From assembly GCA_964634885.1 (NCBI GenBank), contig CAZWLN010000075.1, positions 1-19,728 on the forward strand: 19,728 nt of DNA. Direction: 5' to 3'. Below the pieces are notes generated by a model, which did not search any database, was not told the DNA's origin, and saw only the letters and a program-made list of their open reading frames with translations. The stretch comes from DAINRZ01 sp964634885. GTDB taxonomy: Bacteria; Bacteroidota; Ignavibacteria; Kapaibacteriales; UBA2268. The translations under genes were made by a program, and so were the position numbers. Shown here piece after piece: positions 8,747 through 16,440 of this stretch. Every line of letters starts with the position of its first letter. The first letter of the stretch is position 1.

Positions 8747-11700
8747 ATGAAGAGGTTACTCTTTACGGTACTGATAATTATTCTTGCTACTGCTGTCCGC
8801 AGCACATCCCAGCTATCCGTCAATGAGCTGGAACAAACAAAAAACAGGAATTTCTACGACATATCAAAGACTTACAGCCATATATACCAGCCTCTCATCG
8901 ACAGCGGGCTGAAAGGCTGGAAACATTTCAAGCGCTGGGAATATTTCTGGAGTACACGAATCGGTTCTGACGGGAAATTTCCTCAACCGGTAAATTTATA
9001 TAACGAATACAAAAATTTCGACAAAAAGAATAAAAAAGACAGGATACAGTCTTCCAAATATCCCTGGACTCTCCTGGGCCCCGTCGGCACTCCGCCGAAA
9101 AGCTATTCGGACAGGTCCCAGGGCATCGGCAGGATCAACATCGTCAGGCTTCATCCGACCAATAAGAATATTCTCTGGACCGGTTCGGCGCTTGGAGGCC
9201 TTTGGAAGTCAACAGACGCAGGCACAACCTGGGCTGAAATACCCTACACACAGTTCCTGTCGCTTGGCATCTCCGACATTGCTTTTTCACTGTCCACACC
9301 CAACACAATGTATGTAGCAACCGGCGACGACGACGGCTCATACGGAAGTGAAGGATACTACTCCATCGGCATCATCAAGACCACCGACGGGGGCGCCACC
9401 TGGTCAACAACCGGGTTCATCAAAGAAATGAACGAATCGGTAATCATCTCAAGACTGATTGTCCACCCCACAAAACCAAATACAGTAATTGCCTCAACGA
9501 GTGAAGGCATATTCAAATCTACCGACGGCGGCGACACTTGGGGGAAGAAGACAGATGTCTCTTTCTATTTCAGGGACATGGAATACAATCCTTCCAATCC
9601 GTCGGTTATGTATGCTTCGACATTCAGTTGGGGCGGCGGTACTTACATTTACAGATCCGACGACGAAGGGGAATCATGGACAAAAGTCTATAGCTTCACG
9701 AACTGCGTCCGCATTGAACTGGCTGTCACCCGCGACGACCCGAAATATGTTTACGCTCTCTCCTCAAACAGCAGTTCCCGTGGTTTCCAATCCTTCCTGG
9801 CCTCCAAAGACCAGGGCCTCACCTGGGAAGTACGCTCGAGCATCGACAGCACTCCAAACATCCTCGGCTGGTACGAAGGCACCGGCGGCGACAACAAAAA
9901 AGGCCAGGGCATGTATGACCTGGCGCTTACAGTGTCGGATAACGACAAAAATGAAATATACACCGGCGGCGTCAACATCTGGAAATCTACCGACGGCGGT
10001 TACAACTGGACCAGGTCCACACACTGGCAAAAAGGCAATAAATACGCTTTCGTACATGCCGACCATCACGAACTCGTTTATTCGAGATCCTATAAACAGG
10101 TCTTTTCTGCCCATGACGGCGGCATCGACAGGTCGGACGACGGCGGAAAAACCTGGAAGAGCCTGAACGGCAATCTTTCGATCATGCAGTTCTACAGGTT
10201 CGGCTGCTCGGAGATCGATCCGTCGTTCATCATCGCCGGCGCCCAGGACAACGGTACCAGCATGATCACCAATAAATCATGGTACCACATCTACGCTGGC
10301 GACGGTTTCGAATCCTGCATCGACTCCAAAGACACGAGCAGGTGCTATTGCTCACTATACTACGGCAGTATCTTCAGAAGTACCAACCACGGCAGGAATT
10401 TCACAAAGACAATAATCAGTGAAGGCATTACCAAAGAAGATGCCCCATGGCTGACACCCTATGTACTTGCCCCAAGCGACCCGTCCTGCATTTACGTCGG
10501 GATGAAGAACATCTGGGCTTCAAAGGACTACGGCGACAACTTTGCGAAGAAATCGGACTTCATCAGCTCGAGTACCATTAAGGCTATTGCTGTCTCCCAT
10601 ACCGACAAGAATGTCCTGTACACAACTTCCGGACAGGGTGTCTGGTACACCCGGAACGGCGGCGATGACTGGCAGATGCTTGAACCGCCGGCGAGCAACA
10701 TATCTTATATCGCCGTCGATCCTGAAGATGACCGCAGGATATGGATTACTGAAAGCAATTTTAATGAAGGATACAAAGTCTGTTACTATGACGGGAGCAA
10801 TTGGACAAACATCAGCGGCAACCTTCCCAATTTCCCTGTCAACTGCATTGCTTACCAGAAAGACTCGCCGGACAGGATATATGTCGGTACGGACATCGGA
10901 GTGTTCTGTTCTGTCAACAACAGCGGTTACTGGGAGTATTTCAGCGACGGGCTGCCGAAAACAGTTGTCAACGAACTTGAAATAAATTATAAAACATCAA
11001 AGATCAGGGCTGCAACCTACGGCCGTGGCGTCTGGGAAGCGCCGCTCAATATGTGCAATCCCAGGATTCCGACAGTTGCCGTAAACGGTAAAACACAGTT
11101 CTGTCAGGGCGACAGCGTTGTTCTTTCTGCCGAGGAAGGCTACAACAGCTACCTCTGGTCTAACGGCGACACTACCCGTTCCGTTACTGTACGCGAAGAA
11201 GGCATCTATTCAGTAATGGTTGATGACGGAGATTGTAAGATCAGTTCCAAGGGCATCGAAATAATTGTCGATCATGTTCCTGCTAATAGAATCAGTGTCA
11301 GCGGCATAAACCCGATGTGCAGTTCGGAATCACTGAACCTTAAAGCAAGCTTCGGTTTCGACAGCTACAAATGGTCCAACGGAAGCAGCACAAGGGACAT
11401 CACTGTAAACGAACCCGGACTGTACTATGTTGTCGGTACTGAAAACAACGGATGCCCCAGTTACTCCGACACGGTAGAAGTAATTGTCTATCCTCCGCCC
11501 GACAAACCGGTCATCGTAAAATCCGGCAACACACTTATTTCATCCAAATCCCAGTTCTACCAATGGTTTGTTGACGGCGATTCGATACCTGGGGCGACCA
11601 ACCAGGTACTCGACTCCATCGACAAAGGCAATTACCAGGTACTCGTTACCGTCGGTTCCTCCTGCACAGCCATGTCCGATCCGTTCACCATTGTCTCAGT

Positions 11701-11968
11701 CGAAGACGAAAGCGGAATTTGCCCTGTTACGATTACACCCAACCCGGCAGGTAACTCTTTTACGATGAGAATTACTATTGATCACCCATGCAACATTTCC
11801 TGGAAACTTGTCGATGTAACGGGTAGCGTTCTGACCGCTTCCTCGGAAAAGACTTCCGAAAAATTGTACCTGAAACAGGTTGACCTGTCTGGCTATGCAG
11901 TGGGTTCCTATTACCTGGTAATGACAATTGACGGAAGGACAAATACATATAAAATATTTAAGAATTAA
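8747..11968 (+). CDS. Secreted Asp-box (sortilin-like) beta-propeller protein with Ig-like modules and T9SS tail, paralog 1
   Basis: GGGGG at 8733-8737 is nine bases from ATG 8747, so that start is preferred over ATG 8741; the protein then has 1073 residues. MKRLLFTVLIIILATAV is a signal peptide h-region, with cleavage likely near STS|QL. A conserved N-terminal block (WKHFKRWEYFW) precedes the propeller. At least ten Asp-box/BNR motifs of the form SxDxGxTW run from residue 155 to about 640, for example STDAGTTW, TTDGGATW, STDGGDTW, SKDQGLTW and SDDGGKTW. Conserved propeller motifs HADHH and GAQDNGTS are present. Three Ig/PKD-like modules follow (about 777-985; two contain a W-SNG core), then a T9SS type A sorting domain (ITPNPAGNSF to the C terminus, from about 990). 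The protein should be exported to the cell surface. Asp-box folds occur in sialidases and in VPS10 sortilins; no full sialidase catalytic set is evident, so ligand binding or glycan hydrolysis remains open. Confidence 0.9.
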   Translation: MKRLLFTVLIIILATAVRSTSQLSVNELEQTKNRNFYDISKTYSHIYQPLIDSGLKGWKHFKRWEYFWSTRIGSDGKFPQPVNLYNEYKNFDKKNKKDRIQSSKYPWTLLGPVGTPPKSYSDRSQGIGRINIVRLHPTNKNILWTGSALGGLWKSTDAGTTWAEIPYTQFLSLGISDIAFSLSTPNTMYVATGDDDGSYGSEGYYSIGIIKTTDGGATWSTTGFIKEMNESVIISRLIVHPTKPNTVIASTSEGIFKSTDGGDTWGKKTDVSFYFRDMEYNPSNPSVMYASTFSWGGGTYIYRSDDEGESWTKVYSFTNCVRIELAVTRDDPKYVYALSSNSSSRGFQSFLASKDQGLTWEVRSSIDSTPNILGWYEGTGGDNKKGQGMYDLALTVSDNDKNEIYTGGVNIWKSTDGGYNWTRSTHWQKGNKYAFVHADHHELVYSRSYKQVFSAHDGGIDRSDDGGKTWKSLNGNLSIMQFYRFGCSEIDPSFIIAGAQDNGTSMITNKSWYHIYAGDGFESCIDSKDTSRCYCSLYYGSIFRSTNHGRNFTKTIISEGITKEDAPWLTPYVLAPSDPSCIYVGMKNIWASKDYGDNFAKKSDFISSSTIKAIAVSHTDKNVLYTTSGQGVWYTRNGGDDWQMLEPPASNISYIAVDPEDDRRIWITESNFNEGYKVCYYDGSNWTNISGNLPNFPVNCIAYQKDSPDRIYVGTDIGVFCSVNNSGYWEYFSDGLPKTVVNELEINYKTSKIRAATYGRGVWEAPLNMCNPRIPTVAVNGKTQFCQGDSVVLSAEEGYNSYLWSNGDTTRSVTVREEGIYSVMVDDGDCKISSKGIEIIVDHVPANRISVSGINPMCSSESLNLKASFGFDSYKWSNGSSTRDITVNEPGLYYVVGTENNGCPSYSDTVEVIVYPPPDKPVIVKSGNTLISSKSQFYQWFVDGDSIPGATNQVLDSIDKGNYQVLVTVGSSCTAMSDPFTIVSVEDESGICPVTITPNPAGNSFTMRITIDHPCNISWKLVDVTGSVLTASSEKTSEKLYLKQVDLSGYAVGSYYLVMTIDGRTNTYKIFKN

Positions 11969-12027
11969 TGACGATAATATATATACATATGTAACATACA
12001 GGCATTTTTGGTGTCTATATGGTATAA

Positions 12028-12062
12028 TGTTTATTGCAAAAAAATATTTTTTGCGATAAACA
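12028..12062. terminator. 16-bp AT-rich hairpin between the propeller paralogs
   Basis: Bases 12028-12043 pair with 12047-12062 over the three-base loop ATA, with only one G-T wobble. The stem includes six A residues opposite six T residues. It lies 60 bases after the stop of the first propeller gene. The T-run is inside the stem, so it is an atypical terminator; a transcript-end stabiliser or a relic palindrome is also possible. Confidence 0.5.
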
Positions 12063-12135
12063 GTTGATAATATTTAAAGAAAGTGATTTTTGAAAAAAGA
12101 ATTTGATAGTTGTATTAATATATATGAGCAGTAAT

Positions 12136-15100
12136 ATGAATAAAAGACTTACTTTCTCGGGAATAATGGCCACTACGGTTATAATGTTATTATTCGTCCT
12201 GGGTCCCGGAACTTCGGTACAAGCACAGACATTAGCCCCTCTACAGGACCTGATGAAAATCGATAAACCTACACTACCTGAGATACAAAAAGCATACAAT
12301 GAATACTTCAACTCACTGTCGTCTGCCAAGAAGTCCGGTTGGAAACAGTACAAAAGGTGGGAATATTTCTGGCAGAAACGTCTCGGCAAAGACGGTGTTT
12401 TTCCCGACATCATGCCAATCTACAACGAAGTAATGAAGTTTGAGAATTCCCAAAAAGGAAGACTCGACAAAATACAGAGTAACACCTGGTCTCTCCTCGG
12501 CCCGATTACCATACCGGTCGGATACGGAGACGTCAGGGAACAGGGCATCGGAAGGGTCAACATCGTCAGGTTTCACCCCACAAACCCGAATGAAATATGG
12601 ATCGGTTCGGCTTCCGGCGGCGTATGGAAAACAACAGACGGCGGCACTACATGGAACACATTCCCCTTTACAAACTTCATGGCAATCACCATATCAGACA
12701 TTGCAATATCCAAATCCAACCCTAACGTTGTTTACGTGGCTACAGGAGATGCCGACGGCACACCATCTTCCGGCGGTTCTTTCTACAGCATCGGCATAAT
12801 AAAAACAACTGACGGCGGTATTACCTGGAATACCACAGGCCTGACAAAGGAACTGGCATCAGGCTACCTCATCAACAGGATTCTCGTCGATCCCAACAAT
12901 GAAAACACAGTAATTGCGGGCACACAGGACGGAGCATACAAATCAACCGACGGCGGTACAAAATGGACCATTAAACAAAGCGGAAATTTCAAAGACCTCG
13001 AGTTTAAACCCGATAACCCCGATATAATCTATGCATCGACATACGGCCACTGGTCAGGCAACTCAAAACTTTGGAGGTCCACCGACAAAGGCGACACATG
13101 GAAACAGAGTACACTCAGCTCTACACTTTCACAAGCTGCAAGGATAGCCATCGACGTGGTTGACAACCAGAACGGTTACAATAATGTTTACGCTTTGGTT
13201 GCAAGCTCCAGTGATTATATGTTCAATTCATTCTGGGTCTCGACTGACGCCGGCGTAACTTTCGAACAGGTTGCAGACCGCGGATCGGCAGGCAATATCC
13301 TCGGCAGGTACGACGGCTCTTCGACTGACGTCAGCAATGGACAGGGCTGGTACGACCTTTGCATTGCAGTAAACCCGCTGAACCAGGAAGAAGTCTATAC
13401 AGGCGGCATAAACATATGGAAAACAAGTAATTACGGTGTAAATTGGAGCAGAGTCACACACTGGCTGGTAGATCCGAAACTGCCCTATGTTCACGCCGAC
13501 CACCACGACCTCGAATACCAGCCCGGTACCAATATCCTGTTCGCTACCCACGACGGCGGAGTAAGCAAATTGGTAAACAACGAATGGATCGACCTGTCGT
13601 CAGGGCTGTCTATTACCCAGTTTTACAGGATTGGCGTTTCCCAGTCCGAATCCAACGTAGTAATCGGCGGAGCACAGGACAACGGCACATCAGTCTTTAG
13701 AGACGGTGTCTGGACACATGTCTATTCCGGCGACGGCATGGACTGCGCCATCGACCCCAAGAACCCGAAGAAAGTCTATGCCTCTGTCTATAACGGCACA
13801 CTCATGCGTTCAACCGACGGCGGTTACACTTTCACGCCAATGCTATACTCAAGCATTACAGGAGAAGAAGGCAGTTGGGTTACTCCGTTCATCATCGACC
13901 CAAACAACTCAGCAGTAATGTACGCAGGCTACAAAGATATCTGGCGCACGTCGAATAACGGCGTCAAATGGAATTCCATTTCAAAAGACTTCGAAAATTA
14001 CGGTACTATCAACACAATGGCAATAGCGCCTTCGGACTCGAAAGTGATCTATGCCGCTACCTCGTCAAACATTTACAAAACTTCCAATATTCTGGACTGG
14101 GCTAAGATGTCAGGCGTCCCGGCTTCAAACATCAGTTCAATGGCCGTTGACCCCCAAAACCCGGACAGACTATTCATTACCGTCGGCACCTACGAATCCT
14201 CAAAGAAAGTTTTTGTCTATGAACCCACGAAATCTGCCTGGACAAACCTGACCGGCGATTTGCCGAACGTTCCTGTAAACTCAATAGTATATCAGGACAG
14301 CACAAACGACAGGCTCTATATCGGTACCGATGTGGGCGTTTATTACAGCGAACAGGGCTCGGGCATATGGACAAAATATGGCAGCGGTATGCCGAACATC
14401 ATCGTCGAAGATCTGGAAATACACAAAAATGACAAAAAACTCTTCGCTGGAACCTACAGCAGGGGCGTATGGGTAACAGACCTCATTGACTGCAATCTTG
14501 CATCGCCAACAGTTACAGTCAGCGGCGAAACCACATTCTGCCAGGGCGACAGTGTAATCCTCACGGCACAGGAAGGATACCCGTCATACCTCTGGTCAAA
14601 CGGCGACACTACCAGGACAATCGTCGCCAGGGAAACCGGTGATTATAAAGTCACAGTTTACGACAACAAAGGCTGTAACGCTACCTCGACATCTACTTCC
14701 GTCACTGTCTATTTTGTTCCCAATCCCAAGATCACTGTTACAGGCGGCAAATTCCCACTTTGCGAGGGAGACACCGATCAGGTCAATTTCACTTTCACAG
14801 CGCCTCTTGGCTTCAGTTCATACAAATGGAGCAACGGCGACACGACGAGAAAGATTACTGTCACTCAAACAGGTGAATACTCCTACACAGGTGTTACTTC
14901 CGACGGATGCTCAGCTACATCAGAGACAATCTATGTGAAATACCATCCACTCCCCGACAAACCGGTTATTTCAAAAGAATGGCTGATACTTACTTCTACA
15001 CCTGCAAAAACCTATCAGTGGTATTTCAACGGAGAAGCAATCAAAGGCGCTACGGAACAATCATATAAAATAACTAAAATCGGTACCTATAAGGTTGAAA

Positions 15101-15429
15101 TCACCGACTCTAACGAATGTTCAAACACATCGGACCCGTTCGAAGTTACAACAGATGTTAAGGAAACTCCCGAAAACTCTTCAATAAAAATCCACCCGAA
15201 TCCAAGTACCGGTGTTTTCAATATTGAAATGAACTTCGACCGCAGCTACCCGACCATGGAAATAACCGTCAGGAACTCTCTCGGCAGCGAAATTTTCACA
15301 AGAACCTACAGCAGCCTGAACGGACTCTTTTACGACAAAGTTGACCTTTCGGAACTGGCCTCAGGCATTTACTTCTTCGAAGTGAAATACAACGGAAAGT
15401 TCTTTGTACTGAAAGCAGTTAAAGAATAA
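12136..15429 (+). CDS. Secreted Asp-box (sortilin-like) beta-propeller protein with Ig-like modules and T9SS tail, paralog 2
   Basis: The longest frame opens at TTG 12103, but MNKRLTFSGIMATTVIMLLF ending in VQA|QT from ATG 12136 is a textbook Sec signal peptide, so that start is used (1097 residues); ATG 12124 is an alternative. The layout copies the preceding gene: the WKQYKRWEYFW block, Asp-box motifs from about residue 165 (TTDGGTTW, TTDGGITW, STDGGTKW, STDKGDTW, STDAGVTF, STDGGYTF), HADHH, GAQDNGTS, then three Ig-like modules (about 790-1010) with YLWSNGDTTR and YKWSNGDTTR repeats. It ends with a T9SS type A sorting domain beginning IHPNPSTGVFNIEM (about 1016). The two proteins align over their whole length, so they are tandem paralogs. 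Many third-position differences, even in the best-conserved Ig core, point to an old duplication. A surface-exposed binding or degradative role is inferred. Confidence 0.9.
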   Translation: MNKRLTFSGIMATTVIMLLFVLGPGTSVQAQTLAPLQDLMKIDKPTLPEIQKAYNEYFNSLSSAKKSGWKQYKRWEYFWQKRLGKDGVFPDIMPIYNEVMKFENSQKGRLDKIQSNTWSLLGPITIPVGYGDVREQGIGRVNIVRFHPTNPNEIWIGSASGGVWKTTDGGTTWNTFPFTNFMAITISDIAISKSNPNVVYVATGDADGTPSSGGSFYSIGIIKTTDGGITWNTTGLTKELASGYLINRILVDPNNENTVIAGTQDGAYKSTDGGTKWTIKQSGNFKDLEFKPDNPDIIYASTYGHWSGNSKLWRSTDKGDTWKQSTLSSTLSQAARIAIDVVDNQNGYNNVYALVASSSDYMFNSFWVSTDAGVTFEQVADRGSAGNILGRYDGSSTDVSNGQGWYDLCIAVNPLNQEEVYTGGINIWKTSNYGVNWSRVTHWLVDPKLPYVHADHHDLEYQPGTNILFATHDGGVSKLVNNEWIDLSSGLSITQFYRIGVSQSESNVVIGGAQDNGTSVFRDGVWTHVYSGDGMDCAIDPKNPKKVYASVYNGTLMRSTDGGYTFTPMLYSSITGEEGSWVTPFIIDPNNSAVMYAGYKDIWRTSNNGVKWNSISKDFENYGTINTMAIAPSDSKVIYAATSSNIYKTSNILDWAKMSGVPASNISSMAVDPQNPDRLFITVGTYESSKKVFVYEPTKSAWTNLTGDLPNVPVNSIVYQDSTNDRLYIGTDVGVYYSEQGSGIWTKYGSGMPNIIVEDLEIHKNDKKLFAGTYSRGVWVTDLIDCNLASPTVTVSGETTFCQGDSVILTAQEGYPSYLWSNGDTTRTIVARETGDYKVTVYDNKGCNATSTSTSVTVYFVPNPKITVTGGKFPLCEGDTDQVNFTFTAPLGFSSYKWSNGDTTRKITVTQTGEYSYTGVTSDGCSATSETIYVKYHPLPDKPVISKEWLILTSTPAKTYQWYFNGEAIKGATEQSYKITKIGTYKVEITDSNECSNTSDPFEVTTDVKETPENSSIKIHPNPSTGVFNIEMNFDRSYPTMEITVRNSLGSEIFTRTYSSLNGLFYDKVDLSELASGIYFFEVKYNGKFFVLKAVKE

Positions 15430-15449
15430 ATCAATCTGACACAGACTTC

Positions 15450-15489
15450 CAAAGGCTGTACCGGTAAGTATAATCCGGTGCAGCCTTTG
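15450..15489 (+). terminator. 15-bp hairpin after the second propeller gene
   Basis: Bases 15450-15464 (CAAAGGCTGTACCGG) pair with 15475-15489 (CCGGTGCAGCCTTTG) across a ten-base loop, with one T-G wobble. It is 20 bases past the stop codon. The downstream bases CCGTTTAAACCC give only a short T-run. Its position and strength suggest transcript termination or 3'-end protection. Confidence 0.65.
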
Positions 15490-15652
15490 CCGTTTAAACC
15501 CGTATATGGCTTCGGACTGCAATTCAGCGCTATCATCCAAAACAAACGATACAATCTACAACAGCCGGAAAGAGGCGGAAGAAACCGCATATCCCTTGAT
15601 ATTTGCAATCTATTGTGTAAATTAGTTTGAAAAAAATTGGAATAGAAAAAAA

Positions 15653-16264
15653 ATGCGGAAACAACAGACAATGGCAAATGACAGGCTTGAGAAGGGATTT
15701 TTTGAAAGGGATACCGTAGAAGTAGCAGGTGAACTCCCCGGCAAACTGCTGGTTTTCAACAACAACGGTAACAGGATGGCCGCAGTAATAACCGAAACAG
15801 AAGCATACCTTCCGTCCGGGGACCTTGCTTCCCATTCAGCGCCGGGCCTGACAAAGCGCAATGCACCGATGTTTGAAAGCGGTGGCATAGTTTACATTTA
15901 CAAGATATACGGAGTTCACTATTGTTTCAATATTGTAACCGGCAGACAGGGTGAAGGAAGCGCGGTACTGATCAGGGCGGCACAACCCGTGTCGGGACTG
16001 GACCTGATGGCTGCCAACAGGAAGGCAACAGCCCCTGAAAAGTTGTGCAGTGGCCCCGGCAACTTCTGCAAGGCTTTCGGCTTTAACCTTTCGCACAACA
16101 CTATGTCATGCTGCAGCGAAGAACTGAGCCTCCATTCCTACCTTGCCCCGGGTGAAACCGACATCGTCCGCAGCCCTCGTATAGGCATCACAAAATCCGA
16201 AGAGCTTCTGCTCCGTTTCTACCTGAAGGATAACAAATCGGTATCAGGGAGGCAAAAAGTATAA
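15653..16264 (+). CDS. 3-methyladenine DNA glycosylase, AAG/MPG family
   Basis: This is a base-excision repair enzyme that removes alkylated purines such as 3-methyladenine by cutting the N-glycosidic bond; it acts on DNA in the cytoplasm. At 203 residues it has normal bacterial length for the family (Pur_DNA_glyco). The N-terminal part (FFERDTVEVAGELPGKLLVF) matches the usual opening. The active-site run TETEAY places Glu50 as the catalytic base equivalent to human AAG Glu125, with Tyr52 and His61 at the spacing of human Tyr127 and His136. RNAPMF, YIYKIYG and CFN supply the remaining DNA-binding pocket. The C terminus (PRIG...LLRFYL) also fits. ATG 15653 is used; ATG 15671 is an alternative six codons in, and neither has a clear ribosome binding site. 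Flanked by surface genes, it is probably an independent housekeeping unit. Confidence 0.95.
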   Translation: MRKQQTMANDRLEKGFFERDTVEVAGELPGKLLVFNNNGNRMAAVITETEAYLPSGDLASHSAPGLTKRNAPMFESGGIVYIYKIYGVHYCFNIVTGRQGEGSAVLIRAAQPVSGLDLMAANRKATAPEKLCSGPGNFCKAFGFNLSHNTMSCCSEELSLHSYLAPGETDIVRSPRIGITKSEELLLRFYLKDNKSVSGRQKV

Positions 16265-16440
16265 GAATTCAGTTTTATTTCCTGAACAAATAACACATTT
16301 TTAATAAAAATTATTCATTTGTCTATGATTAATAAAGAAATTTTGTTATTTTGATAAATTGCTTGTAATAAATTATTGTAATAATAAATAGCAATAATAT
16401 GCTGAAAAATAATATTGGCTAAAGATTAGTGGAGAAATTG

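Noticed and set aside
9489..10166. 225-residue plus-strand frame inside the first propeller gene
   Set aside because: Out of frame with the clear Asp-box protein, rich in Thr, Ala, Ser and Pro without domain features; a shadow of repeated Asp-box codons.
12103..12135. TTG 12103 as start of the second propeller gene
   Set aside because: It adds residues before a complete signal peptide that begins at ATG 12136, and no ribosome binding site precedes it.
9200..14000. CRISPR-like or tandem DNA repeats suggested by recurring ACCGACGGCGG-type strings
   Set aside because: These encode the Asp-box motif (TDGG) at irregular spacing within open reading frames; they are protein repeats, not a CRISPR array.
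15653..16264. Glycosylase as part of a defence or mobile island
   Set aside because: Its length, motifs and composition are ordinary for a chromosomal repair gene, and no integrase, transposase or toxin-like gene is nearby.
16429..16440. GTG 16429 as start of the OmpA-like gene
   Set aside because: GGAG at 16431-16434 overlaps this codon and is at the right distance for ATG 16441, which gives a normal signal peptide.
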